Of a stretch of 34,946 nucleotides of DNA, positions 22,307 to 30,581 are shown in pieces. The notes beneath the pieces are model-generated. The model was not told the origin of the DNA. It worked only from the letters and a program-made list of their open reading frames with translations, and ran no database searches. A program made the position numbers and the translations under genes. How positions within the stretch are numbered: position 1 is the stretch's first letter; each line of letters begins with the position of its first letter. This DNA comes from Victivallaceae bacterium. Its GTDB lineage: Bacteria; Verrucomicrobiota; Lentisphaeria; Victivallales; Victivallaceae. The stretch lies in contig JAQULZ010000011.1 in assembly GCA_028718375.1 (NCBI GenBank), positions 1-34,946 of the forward strand. Direction: 5' to 3'.

Positions 22307-22763
22307 ATTCTTCTTCTTCTTCCAGTATTTTTCCTGATTCTTTGTATTTCTTCAACAAAAACAAGGTCGCGGTGGAAATCACGCCGTCAATGGTGGAAAG
22401 TTTTTCAGCGACGAACGCCGCAACGTCCTGGAGACTGTTGCCTTTCACTTCCAGCCTTAAATCGTAATCCCCGGAAATCAAATAACAGTCCGTAACTTCC
22501 GGAAACCGGCACAGACGTTTCGCGATCCGGTCAAAACCCCCTTCCCGTTCCGGGGTTACCTTCACTTCAATCAGCGCCCGGACTATATTCTTGTTCAACG
22601 CTTCCTCGTTGAGGATTACTTTGTAACCCTTGATGATATTATCCGCTTCCAATTCCCTGATAAGTTCATTGACCTTGGCTTCTTCCACCCCGACCCGGGC
22701 GGCGATTTCCGCCGCGCTGATCCGGGCGTTCTTGCTCAACAGCTCTAGTATGTTTTGTTTCAT
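22281..22763 (-). CDS. Lrp/AsnC-family regulator
   Basis: A 160-residue protein. I place the start at 22763 (MKQNILELLSKNARISAAEI), six bases from an AGGTG site; the frame is open to 22772. A winged helix-turn-helix (about 1-60: ISAAEIAARVGVEEAKVNELIRELEADNIIKGYK) is followed by the ligand-binding RAM domain (about 65-140: ALIEVKV, GDYDLRLEVKG). The C-terminus adds an acidic tail (EEEEEYERL). Known: Lrp-type proteins form octamers that sense amino acids. It lies six bases beyond cdsA and overlaps the aminotransferase gene, so it may control this operon. Confidence 0.9.
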   Translation of the reverse strand: MKQNILELLSKNARISAAEIAARVGVEEAKVNELIRELEADNIIKGYKVILNEEALNKNIVRALIEVKVTPEREGGFDRIAKRLCRFPEVTDCYLISGDYDLRLEVKGNSLQDVAAFVAEKLSTIDGVISTATLFLLKKYKESGKILEEEEEYERLKVSP

Positions 22764-22778
22764 GGTCATCACCTGCTT

Positions 22779-23612
22779 TTAAAGCGATATGAAAAAATAA
22801 AATAACGGCGCGTTGAAAATAAAACTGTCCAACACATCATAGACTCCCCCCATGCCGGGGAGAATCCGGCCGGAATCCTTGACGCCGCAGGTTCGTTTCA
22901 GAGCCGATTCCGCCAGATCGCCGGCAAATCCCCCGAAAAACAGGAACATCCCCGCGAACAACGGAATAAACCAGGATCCGACATTAAATAACCAGTAAGT
23001 CAGACAATAACTCACCAGGACGGAAAAAACCAGTCCGCCGATGGTGCCTTCCCAGGATTTTTTCGGGCTGATTGCCGGAACGATCTTGTGATTGCCGCCG
23101 GTAATTATTTTATTGGACAAAATACCAAACAGGTAAGCGAACGTATCCCCGGTTTTGGTAACCGCAACCAGATACAATAACCGTTTTGCGCCGAGCGTCA
23201 GATCGGCTCCGGGATTACCGCGGCAATAAATCTCCGCCAGGAAGAATACCGGCAGCAGGGCCAGCAGCAAACCGCCTGTCGACGTTACCAATTTCTCCAG
23301 GATCACCGTTTTTTTACCGCTTACCAGTAAACATCCCCAGCCGCCGGCGATAAACAGGGTCGCCGGTAAAAAAACATAGCGGCCATTAAAAACAAATACC
23401 AGCGCCACGGTCAACGCCGCTGTCAGCGCCGCCGCTTTCTCAAATCCCCGCCGCCCGGTTTTTCCCAGCATAGCCAGGATTTCAGCCGTCGCTCCGAATG
23501 CTCCGGCAACCAGCATGACGAACCAGATATACTTGCCGGTCTCTTTCAGCAGCACCGCCGCAACGAACAGACCCACCAAAATCACCCAGCTTAACAATCG
23601 CAAGCTAAACAT
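22779..23612 (-). CDS. cdsA: phosphatidate cytidylyltransferase
   Basis: A 277-residue membrane protein with about eight helices. SPKKSWEGTIGG and SALKRTCGVKDSGRILPGMG, then GVYDVLDS form the CTP-transfer signature, S..KR..G.KD.G..LPGHGG..DR.DS. Two positions differ from that: GMGG in place of GHGG, and VLDS in place of RIDS or RLDS. The enzyme makes CDP-diacylglycerol from phosphatidate and CTP for phospholipid synthesis. It follows uppS with a 24-base gap and has a GGAAGGG ribosome site. Gene order uppS-cdsA is conserved in many bacteria, supporting the call. Confidence 0.92.
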   Translation of the reverse strand: MFSLRLLSWVILVGLFVAAVLLKETGKYIWFVMLVAGAFGATAEILAMLGKTGRRGFEKAAALTAALTVALVFVFNGRYVFLPATLFIAGGWGCLLVSGKKTVILEKLVTSTGGLLLALLPVFFLAEIYCRGNPGADLTLGAKRLLYLVAVTKTGDTFAYLFGILSNKIITGGNHKIVPAISPKKSWEGTIGGLVFSVLVSYCLTYWLFNVGSWFIPLFAGMFLFFGGFAGDLAESALKRTCGVKDSGRILPGMGGVYDVLDSFIFNAPLFYFFISL

Positions 23613-23636
23613 TATTATTCCCTTCCAATTATTTCT

Positions 23637-24344
23637 TCATCTGCCGCCGAAACGTCGCTTCCTGCGGTTAAACCACTCTATCGCCCGGATAAATTCCCCC
23701 TTGTCAAAATCCGGCCACAACACTTCCGTTACATAAATTTCGCTGTAAGACAGTTCCCACAACAAAAAATTACTCAACCGGAATTCGCCGCCGGTCCTGA
23801 TCATGATGTCCGGATCCGGAATCCCGGGAACATACAGGTTCCGCGCAAACAATTCCTCGGTTATTTCTTCCGGCTGCAGTTCATTCTTCAGCAGTTTCCG
23901 CCCTATTTTCACCGCCGCATCGACAATTTCCGCCCGGCCGCCGTAATTCAGCGCCAAAATCAACGTACCGGCCGTATTCCCGGCAGTAAGTTCAACCGCC
24001 CGGGCAACTTTCCTGCCAACGCTCTCCGGCAGACCGGATACCCGGCCGCTGACGGCCAATTTTATATTATTGCGGTTGAATTCATCCAGATTAGCCTCGA
24101 TGAATTCATCCAGCAAGTTCATCAAACCGTCAACCTCTTCTTGCGAGCGTTTCCAGTTCTCTGTACTGAAGGCATAAAGCGTCAGGTATTCGATATTCAG
24201 TTCCCTGCTCGCTTCAATAGTTTTCTTCACCGCCTCGACGCCTCTGCGGTGACCTTCGAGATGCGGCAGCAACCGTTTTTCTGCCCAGCGGCCGTTGCCG
24301 TCCATAATAATGGCTGCATGTCGGACCGGCTTATTTTCCGCCAT
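23637..24344 (-). CDS. uppS: undecaprenyl diphosphate synthase
   Basis: A 235-residue cis-prenyltransferase. HAAIIMDGNGRWAEKR holds the catalytic aspartate and phosphate-binding segment, GHRRGVEAVK and LTLYAFSTENWKRS are conserved blocks, and PDPDIMIRTGGEFRLSNFLLWELSYSEI is the C-terminal diphosphate site. It makes the C55 lipid carrier used for peptidoglycan and LPS O-chain assembly. Slightly shorter than the E. coli enzyme. The start follows a GAGGA site and overlaps the SIS gene by 14 bases, so both are translated together. Confidence 0.96.
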   Translation of the reverse strand: MAENKPVRHAAIIMDGNGRWAEKRLLPHLEGHRRGVEAVKKTIEASRELNIEYLTLYAFSTENWKRSQEEVDGLMNLLDEFIEANLDEFNRNNIKLAVSGRVSGLPESVGRKVARAVELTAGNTAGTLILALNYGGRAEIVDAAVKIGRKLLKNELQPEEITEELFARNLYVPGIPDPDIMIRTGGEFRLSNFLLWELSYSEIYVTEVLWPDFDKGEFIRAIEWFNRRKRRFGGR

Positions 24345-24966
24345 AAAAGTAATCCTCGATGATCAGACACAGGATATGATAAATTGCCACATGTTGTTCC
24401 TGAATCAGGTAAGTTTCAGTTTCCGGAACTTTGATCATGCAGTCGGCGTATTCAGCACATTTCCCACCGGTTTTGCCGGTCAGCAAAATAGTTTTAACCC
24501 CCTGCACCTTAGCGGTAATAAAACATTTTTTAACGTTTTCCGCATTGCCGCCGGTCGAAATTCCCAACACCACGTCCCCTTTCCGGGCCAAAGCAAACAA
24601 CTGCTGCGCAAAAATCAGCGAAGCGTCGACGTCATTCGCAAAGGCCGTGGAAAATGAAGGATGCGAAGTCAACGCAATCGCCCGCAGACCATATTCGAGT
24701 TTTTCCGCCAGCTCCTCGCCAAGACCGGAAAATTTTTTAAATTTTTCCTTTATCTCCGGATTCAGCCGCCGGGGGCATTTGAAACTTTTGAGCAATTCAC
24801 CGGCAATATGCTCACAGTCCGCCGCACTGCCGCCATTGCCGCATAAGTATAGACTGTTATCATTCTCCAGGGCCGCGATGATCATTTCAGCCGCCTGCCG
24901 GACTGAATCCTGACACCTCGCCAAACCGGGACATTTTTCATTTAACTTATCGATAAAAATTTGCAT
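24331..24966 (-). CDS. gmhA: phosphoheptose isomerase-like SIS-domain protein
   Basis: A 211-residue protein with one SIS domain. LYLCGNGGSAADCEHIAGELL carries the phosphosugar-binding motif of GmhA, with GISTGGNAENV and LLTGKTGG as the second half. A longer middle loop (about 65-100: KCPRRLNPEIKEKFKKF...) separates the halves, as in several GmhA-like proteins. Known: GmhA turns sedoheptulose 7-phosphate into D-glycero-D-manno-heptose 7-phosphate, the first step to LPS core heptose. Other SIS isomerases (DiaA-like) are possible. It is the first gene of the six-gene minus operon and starts at the AT-rich gap ahead of dnaN. Confidence 0.82.
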   Translation of the reverse strand: MQIFIDKLNEKCPGLARCQDSVRQAAEMIIAALENDNSLYLCGNGGSAADCEHIAGELLKSFKCPRRLNPEIKEKFKKFSGLGEELAEKLEYGLRAIALTSHPSFSTAFANDVDASLIFAQQLFALARKGDVVLGISTGGNAENVKKCFITAKVQGVKTILLTGKTGGKCAEYADCMIKVPETETYLIQEQHVAIYHILCLIIEDYFYGGK

Positions 24967-25291
24967 TATTTTACACCTTTATCATTGTTTATTCTGAAAA
25001 TCAATATAATTTAGCTTTGCGGGCAGTTTTTACCAATTGACGGAACAACTTTTGAAACCTGTTTACAATCTTGTTAATACAAATCTAACAAAATATTAAT
25101 AAAATTCAAATATTCATAAAAACGGTTTTGATATAAAAATAAGAACAAAGTTGTAGATAAGCCAAAAAAGGTTAAATTCTGCATAATCTAACCTTTATTA
25201 ACAAAATTAACAGGCTATAATAAGAATACTATATTAAAATATCTTATTTAAGTATAAATATCCAACTCGTGGACAACCTGGGAGAACGACG
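24967..25291. other. AT-rich gap between divergent operons, candidate replication origin
   Basis: About 325 bases, strongly AT-rich, between gmhA (minus) and dnaN-recF (plus). Two DnaA-box-like nonamers with one mismatch to TTATNCACA are visible: TTATCTACA (minus, 25152-25160) and TTATTAACA (25195-25203); TTGTCCACG (minus, around 25270) is weaker. AAAGGTTA (25167-25174) is mirrored by TAACCTTT (25189-25196). Low-melting runs such as AATACTATATTAAAATATC lie near dnaN. Genes diverge from here, and by-eye base counts lean to C on the plus strand to the left. dnaA itself is not present. Confidence 0.4.
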
Positions 25292-26389
25292 ATGAAACTG
25301 ACGGTAAAACGTGAAAACTTCATGCAGGCCATTCAAAAAGTCATCAATATCATCGGCAGCCGGTCGACTTTGCCGGTTTTAGCCAATATTCTTCTGGAAG
25401 CACGCAATGGAAATCTGACTTTGACTACCACCGACCTGGAAGTCAGGATAACCAACAACATCGAAGCCGCGGTAGAACGGGAAGGCAAAACTACCATTCC
25501 GGCAAAAAAACTGGCGGCGCTGGTTTCACGGTTTCTGGCAGATGACATTCATCTGGATTGCAACGAAAAGCATCATACCCAGATCACCTGCGGAACATCC
25601 GAATTCAAAATACTTGGATTAAGCGATGATGATTTTCCGCCGCCGGCGGAATTTCCTTCCAGTTGCCAGGTTAAATTCAAGGAATCTGATTTCCGGAAAA
25701 TGCTCGACCGAATTTCCTATGCGGTCAGTCTCGATGATACCCGCAAGGTGTTGCACGGTATTCTCTGTTCGGTAAAGGAAAATACGGTAACCGCGGTTGC
25801 TACCGACGGTAAGCGTTTGGCTCTGGTGGAAAAAGTACCGGAAGAATTTACCGGCAGCGAAGGCGACACGATCATCCCGCTCAAGGCGGCTAATGAAATC
25901 AAGCGGATACTTGACGGCAAGGACGGGATTGTTACTTTTGAATTCGGCGATAAGCAAGCCTGCTTCAGAACGGATAAGGTTTGCCTGACCACCAAGCTGA
26001 TTGAAGGCAATTATCCTAATTACCGGCAGGTTATTCCGGTTAATTTCAGCCGGGTTCTGGAGATTCCGGCAGTCGTACTGCTGGCTAAGCTGGAACTGGT
26101 GTCACTGGCGTTATCGGATGACGCCAGCTACGTTATTCTGACTTTCGACGAAGGAAAACTGAAGCTGCAGGCTTCGAGCGCCAATGTCGGGGAAGGCAGT
26201 GATTATCTGGATATTGATTACAATGATGCTCGGATCGATATTTCGTTCAATCCTAATTTCCTGGCCGATCCGCTGAAACATTGCGATGCCGATAAAATTA
26301 GAATAAAACTTAATGACGGTTTCAGTCCGGTAGCGCTTGAAGCTGCGGACGGTTTTCTTTACGTGATCATGCCGATGCGCAACCGTTAG
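25292..26389 (+). CDS. dnaN: DNA polymerase III beta subunit (sliding clamp)
   Basis: A 365-residue protein with the three-part clamp fold: MKLTVKRENFMQAIQKVINII, RSTLPVLANILLEARNGNLTLTTTDLEV, then a middle part (VSLDDTRKVLHGILC, AVATDGKRLALVE) and a C-terminal part ending FLYVIMPMRNR, close to the common VVMPMRL ending. The dimer encircles DNA and tethers the polymerase. The GGGAG site lies ahead of the ATG. recF follows 29 bases later. Usually dnaA precedes dnaN; here the AT-rich gap and a divergent operon come first. Confidence 0.97.
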   Translation: MKLTVKRENFMQAIQKVINIIGSRSTLPVLANILLEARNGNLTLTTTDLEVRITNNIEAAVEREGKTTIPAKKLAALVSRFLADDIHLDCNEKHHTQITCGTSEFKILGLSDDDFPPPAEFPSSCQVKFKESDFRKMLDRISYAVSLDDTRKVLHGILCSVKENTVTAVATDGKRLALVEKVPEEFTGSEGDTIIPLKAANEIKRILDGKDGIVTFEFGDKQACFRTDKVCLTTKLIEGNYPNYRQVIPVNFSRVLEIPAVVLLAKLELVSLALSDDASYVILTFDEGKLKLQASSANVGEGSDYLDIDYNDARIDISFNPNFLADPLKHCDADKIRIKLNDGFSPVALEAADGFLYVIMPMRNR

Positions 26390-26418
26390 CGCGATAAATT
26401 GCAGGTTGGAGCAGCTTG

Positions 26419-27501
26419 ATGATAAGCCGTTTAGTATTGAGCAGCTTCCGGAATTATGATCATGCTGAACTTGCTTTTAATGCCCGGAATGTAATTTTTA
26501 CCGGGCGCAACGGCCAGGGAAAAACTAATCTCCTGGAAGCCGTTTTTTTTCTCAGTGTCCTGCGTTCCTTCCGGACTTCCGTAACCCGGGAGATGAAAAA
26601 AATCGGCCGGACTTCATTTTACCTCGGGGCTGAAATTGAGCAACAGCAGTGGCACGAATTGCTGGAGGTTGATTACGGAGAAAACCGGCGGCGCAGATTG
26701 AGCATCGACCATTGCCCGGTGACCCGGGCCAGCGAATTCATCAATCAAATCAGGGCCGTGGTTTTTTCACCGGAAGACATCAATATCGTGACTGCTCATT
26801 CCGGGTTTCGCCGGCGGTTCATGGATATGCTCATTTCCGTAGTTGAGCCGGCTTACCTTAATGCGTTGCGGAATTACGGTATTGCGCTGAAAAACCGAAA
26901 TGTCCTGCTTCGAACAGCTGAGCCTGATTTGTCGGTGTTGACGGCTTATGAGGCCGTTATGGCGGAAAATTGCGTTGAGATCATTCCGGCCAGGAAAAAG
27001 TATGTTGAATTGTTGATCCGGGAAGTTAACGGGATACTCCTGAATTTATCGGACGGAGATGTTTTTGATATCCGTTACCGAATGGAAGTTGATCCGGTTT
27101 CGGCCGCGGTGATACAAAATAAATTTTTCCGAGACCGGAACCGGGATTTCCGGCGCGGTTTTACCGGTTTCGGCCCGCAGGCCGATGATTTCGAACTTTA
27201 TTTCGGGAAAAAACCGATGCGCAGTTTTGCATCCACCGGTCAATGTAGGCTGATCAGTTTATGTCTCAAGCTGGCAAAACTGAATATCCTGGGCGGGGGC
27301 GGCAGTTCGGATCTGGAGAATGTAATAGTCCTGGCGGATGATGTGACCGGCGAACTTGACCAGGCGAAACGGGAACTGTTCCTGACCATGATCAGCCGGG
27401 CCGGCCAAACGTTTTTTACTTTTACCGACCAGCCGGGATTTGATTTTTCCGGCGGATTGGAATATTATGAAATTGTAAACGGAACGGTCAAAAAGTTGTA
27501 G
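26419..27501 (+). CDS. recF: DNA replication/repair protein RecF
   Basis: A 360-residue SMC-like ATPase. I use the ATG at 26419, eight bases from TTGGAG; an in-frame TTG at 26416 is less likely. LVLSSFRNYDHAEL is the typical start, GRNGQGKTNLLEAVFFLS the Walker A, and STGQCRLISLCLKLA the signature. VLADDVTGELD is the Walker B, with TGELD in place of the common ASELD. Known: RecF with RecO and RecR loads RecA at single-strand gaps. dnaN-recF order is ancient. It ends 94 bases before a truncated DUF4268 gene. Confidence 0.96.
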   Translation: MISRLVLSSFRNYDHAELAFNARNVIFTGRNGQGKTNLLEAVFFLSVLRSFRTSVTREMKKIGRTSFYLGAEIEQQQWHELLEVDYGENRRRRLSIDHCPVTRASEFINQIRAVVFSPEDINIVTAHSGFRRRFMDMLISVVEPAYLNALRNYGIALKNRNVLLRTAEPDLSVLTAYEAVMAENCVEIIPARKKYVELLIREVNGILLNLSDGDVFDIRYRMEVDPVSAAVIQNKFFRDRNRDFRRGFTGFGPQADDFELYFGKKPMRSFASTGQCRLISLCLKLAKLNILGGGGSSDLENVIVLADDVTGELDQAKRELFLTMISRAGQTFFTFTDQPGFDFSGGLEYYEIVNGTVKKL

Positions 27502-27595
27502 AAGTAATGGTAAAATGATTAAGAAATTGGGAAAAAGACAAAAACTTTTTCCAAAATTTTTTAAAATTATAATTTAGAGCGTAATCTTACCCAAT

Positions 27596-28021
27596 ATGAA
27601 AAAGAAATTATCAAAATTGCAGAAAATTAACCTCCGGGACGTTTGGGAACATGAAGCTCTTGATTTTACAACTTGGCTTGCTCGACAAGAAAATCTTGAT
27701 GCTCTGAGTGAAGAAGTCGGCGTCAATATAAAATTAATAAAAACTGAAGCTAACACTGGAAAATTCAGTGTTGATATTCTTGCCGAAGAAGAAATGACCG
27801 GCAGAAAAATAATCATTGAGAACCAGCTTGAAGATACGAATCATGATCATTTGGGAAAAATAATTACTTATGCTTCCGGCTATGATGCAAAAATTGAGGA
27901 AGAAATTGGACAACCTGCAGAATGGGTGGACGCGGCTGTTGCTTCGCGCATAAAGATTGAAATAGTTAAATGGCGCAAATGTTGTTCCGGGCGGATATTT
28001 TGTCTTCCGGCTTACAAGTAA
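27596..28021 (+). pseudogene. DUF4268 (PD-(D/E)XK nuclease-like) protein, C-terminally truncated
   Basis: A 141-codon frame. LQKINLRDVWEHEALDFTTW, LARQENLDALSEEVGV, then FSVDILAEEE, KIIIENQLEDTNHDHLGKII and TYASGYDAK match the N-terminal nuclease-like part of DUF4268 proteins, where the D and the E-N-Q of VDI/IIENQ look like a PD-(D/E)XK core. Full members are about 300 residues or more; here the match ends at YASGYDAK and the rest (GQPAEWVDAAVASRIKIEIV...) looks like a deletion joint. No clear ribosome site. Known: such proteins are found near phage and restriction systems. It is probably a dead remnant next to the repeats at 28098-28398. Confidence 0.6.
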
Positions 28022-28097
28022 AGTTGAAAAAGCCGCATAATGGAGCAGCGCTCCAGCCCTGCGGGCACTTATAGACTTTTTAACTTGACTTGCCGCC

Positions 28098-28156
28098 CCG
28101 GCGAAAGAGCTGATAAGCAGTTCAAAAAACAAAAAAAATGTTTTTTTGTTTTTGAA
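28098..28156. repeat. CCGGC..AGAGCTGATAA repeat with a long A/T hairpin, copy 1
   Basis: CCGGCGAAAGAGCTGATAAG, then CAGTTCAAAAAACAAA and an A/T stem (28121-28156, ending GTTTTTGAA). Copy 2 at 34439-34498 shares the flank and the stem with small changes in the A and T run lengths. The hairpin could stop transcription from either side. It directly precedes copy 2 of the 220-bp structured repeat. Confidence 0.6.
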
Positions 28157-28178
28157 GTGGTCATCATATTTCAAATCT

Positions 28179-28398
28179 AGCTCAGTGCCCGGAGGGCGGG
28201 AGCGAGATTTGTTGCTCTCCTGCGTTATACCGTGAAAACCCGGCTGCGCCGGACTCTTCACGGTATAACGCGGACAGACCAAGGCATAAAGCAAAAGCTA
28301 AGTAGGCAATCAAGTTAAAAGGGTGCAGGGCAATGCCCTGCCGCCGGCGGCGCAAGGCGCGGAAGGGGTTTGGGGGGCGGAGGGCCCCCAAAAAAAGG
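28179..28398. repeat. 200-220-bp structured repeat, copy 2
   Basis: Same order as at 12390-12590: GCTCAGTGCCCGGAGGGCGG at the start, GCGGACAGACCAAGGCA, then GTGCAGGGC/GCCCTGC and a G/C end with AAAAAAAGG. The long stem GCGTTATACCGTGAA (28222-28236) with its perfect mate at 28257-28271 differs from copy 1 by a paired change: G-C there, T-A here. It ends 36 bases before the nnr start, so it probably lies in or replaces the nnr leader. Confidence 0.75.
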
Positions 28399-28433
28399 AT
28401 TTGCTGGAACCATAACTTCAATAAAAATGGTAG

Positions 28434-29981
28434 ATGAAAGCGGTAACGGTTGAACAGATGCGGGGACTTGACCGGCGGGCGATAAAAGAAGCCGGCATTC
28501 CGAGTTTTGTGTTAATGGAACGGGCCGGTTTTGCCGCCGGAGAAGAAATAATCCGGTTTATTGACGATCGGATTTATTTTAATCACGTCAAACGGTTTGT
28601 CATTCTCGCCGGCAAAGGAAATAACGGTGGCGACGCTTATGCTGCGGCCAGATATTTATATGAAAACACGGATATTGAGATAATAATTTATGCGGTCTGT
28701 AAACCGGAGGAATTGGGAGACGATTCCTGCCGGCAGGCGAGAATGATTATTGGCAATGTCGATTATTTGGTCAAGGAACAATTGACCGATAACGATTTTC
28801 GTAAAGGTGACGTTATTATTGATGGGTTGCTGGGAACCGGAATAACCGGAGCACTCAAAAAACCTTATGATAATTGGATAAAAACCGTTAATTTATCGTT
28901 ATTGCCCGTTATTTCTCTGGATATACCGTCCGGATTGGACGGTAATGACGGACATTTTCCCGGCGATTGCATTCGCGCGGATTTGACCGTGACGATGGCC
29001 TTGCCGAAACGCGGGCTGGTTACCGGTGACGGGCCGGAATATTGCGGGTTGCTGCGGTGCGTGGATATCGGCATTCCCAAAGCGTATAACGCTGAAATTG
29101 AAAGCGATTTGGACGTTTGTTTTAGTGATGACGCCGAAAAATTTTTGCCGCGGCTGGCGCCGGATTCACATAAGAACAGCGTTGGTTCGGTATTGATCAT
29201 CGGTGGCAGCCGGGAGTATTTCGGCGCGCCTTTTCTGGCGGCGGCAGCGGCGCAGCGCGCCGGGGCCGGGATGGTCAGGGTTGCCGTGCCGGAAGGAATC
29301 GAAAAAATTCCGGAGGCGTCGTTATCATTAATTGTTTCCAGGGTAAAAAACAACGGTCGAGGATATTTCGGACCGGAATCACTGAAGGAATTGAAACCTT
29401 TAATTGATAAGAGCGACCTGATTGTTGTGGGGCCGGGGATCGGTACGGAACGGGATACTTTTCTTTTTATTCAGAAAATATTGAAAATCGACCAACCGCT
29501 GGTTATTGATGCGGACGCGTTGAACATCATCGCCGAATCTCCGGAAATTTACCGTCGGAAGGATTCAAATATTTTAACGCCGCATCCCGGGGAAATGAGA
29601 CGGCTGCTGAAGGCGTTCGATCTGGAATGTCTGAACGACCGAAGCCGGCCGGAGAAAGCGGCGGCGCTCGCCGGGCGGCTGGATTCGATCGTCGTTCTGA
29701 AGGGGCTGCGTACCGTAACTGCCGCACCTGACGGACAAGTAACCGTTAATTCTTCCGGTTGCCCGGCATTAGCGACCGCCGGCAGCGGCGACGGTCTGAG
29801 CGGGATAATCGCGGCCTTTAACGCGAAAAAGCGCGAGGACTATTATGCGTCAACTGCGGCGGCGGTATTCGTGCATGGTCTGACCGGTGAAATCAGCCCG
29901 TTCGGAGACCGCGGCTTTATTGCTGACGACATTATCGGTCTGATTCCGGAGGCGATGCTGAAAATTTCCGCCTTCGCTTGA
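28434..29981 (+). CDS. nnr: bifunctional NAD(P)H-hydrate epimerase/dehydratase
   Basis: A 515-residue fusion, the usual bacterial YjeF form. The N-terminal epimerase (about 1-210) has MERAGFAAGEEI and GKGNNGGDAYAAARYL (K61-D67), with DGLLGTGITG and DIPSGLDGNDG. The C-terminal ADP-dependent dehydratase (about 225-510) has HKNSVGSVLIIGGSREYFGA, VVGPGIGTE, DADALN, LTPHPGEM, VLKGLRTV and AGSGDGLSGII. It repairs NADH and NADPH damaged by hydration. The ATG has no clear ribosome site, and the 220-bp repeat ends 36 bases before it, so the native leader may have been lost or displaced. Confidence 0.95.
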   Translation: MKAVTVEQMRGLDRRAIKEAGIPSFVLMERAGFAAGEEIIRFIDDRIYFNHVKRFVILAGKGNNGGDAYAAARYLYENTDIEIIIYAVCKPEELGDDSCRQARMIIGNVDYLVKEQLTDNDFRKGDVIIDGLLGTGITGALKKPYDNWIKTVNLSLLPVISLDIPSGLDGNDGHFPGDCIRADLTVTMALPKRGLVTGDGPEYCGLLRCVDIGIPKAYNAEIESDLDVCFSDDAEKFLPRLAPDSHKNSVGSVLIIGGSREYFGAPFLAAAAAQRAGAGMVRVAVPEGIEKIPEASLSLIVSRVKNNGRGYFGPESLKELKPLIDKSDLIVVGPGIGTERDTFLFIQKILKIDQPLVIDADALNIIAESPEIYRRKDSNILTPHPGEMRRLLKAFDLECLNDRSRPEKAAALAGRLDSIVVLKGLRTVTAAPDGQVTVNSSGCPALATAGSGDGLSGIIAAFNAKKREDYYASTAAAVFVHGLTGEISPFGDRGFIADDIIGLIPEAMLKISAFA

Positions 29982-30270
29982 AATAATACCGATTTGCAAT
30001 CTAAGAGCAAGTAAAAATAGGTATTGGTATGAGCTTGACAAGACCAGGGTTCTGACGAAAAAAACTCATTGAAAGATTCACATTTTTATTTTATCCGTCG
30101 TTTAGATCGCGGTTCTCTTTAGAAGGCAAATTCGCTGATCCACGGCAGCGGGATCAGCCGTTTTGCCTATTATCGGTGAGCATCATCAACGACAGTCTGG
30201 TGGGCTGGAAATCCGACGGAATGCCGGATGATGACTCCGGAATCCGCGGCGGACCCGGATACCGAAGCTG
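29982..30270. other. repeat-rich gap after nnr
   Basis: ATACCGATTTGCAATCTAAG (29986 on) is the partner of 6406. GAGCTTGACAAGACCAGG (30031 on) matches the palindrome at 12202-12227 in reverse. AGGCAAA..GCTGATCC (30124-30141) pairs with GGATCAGC..TTTGCCT (30151-30167), a hairpin of unknown use. A broken frame at 30177-30270 (IINDSLVGWKSDGMPDD) leads into the 160-bp element. No live gene. Confidence 0.45.
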
Positions 30271-30430
30271 ATACCAATTCGCTCTCATTCATAGACATTT
30301 CGATGGTTCTTTTGAGCCGATTTTTGCCATAAATCCTCGCGCGATACTCTGTATCGCTCTGCGGTTTATAACCAAAATCCATCTCAAAATCCGCCATCGC
30401 CATTATCTATGACTGATCGCTCATTAGTAT
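30271..30430 (-). repeat. 160-bp palindromic element, copy B
   Basis: Reverse orientation relative to copy A, 159 of 160 bases identical by eye. Both ends are intact. The bases on either side (frames giving GIRGGPGYR before, and VDDKIGVGGESLPLANSQYL after) look like two parts of one gene now cut by the element, but no family is recognised. Confidence 0.85.
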
Positions 30431-30581
30431 GAAATGAGGAGTGTGGACGATAAAATCGGGGTCGGCGGGGAATCGCTGCCGCTGGCCAACAGCCAGTATC
30501 TGATCGGCGGCAAAAAACTGAATTGGTAATTCAACCCCCCGGCAAACCGTTCGGAAGCGCCGCCGGACGGTTGCCTGCGGT
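30431..30581. other. tail of a possible broken gene and a hairpin after it
   Basis: From 30435, MRSVDDKIGVGGESLPLANS, then QYLIGGKKLNW ends in TAA near 30529, with sensible composition but no start signal. Next, GCAAACCGTTCGG pairs with CCGGACGGTTGC (about 30542-30573), which could be a shared end signal with the S41 gene coming from the other side. No T-run is attached on either side. Confidence 0.3.

Noticed and set aside
27734..28294. 186-codon minus-strand open frame
   Set aside because: It overlaps the DUF4268 remnant and runs through the structured repeat; no family pattern.
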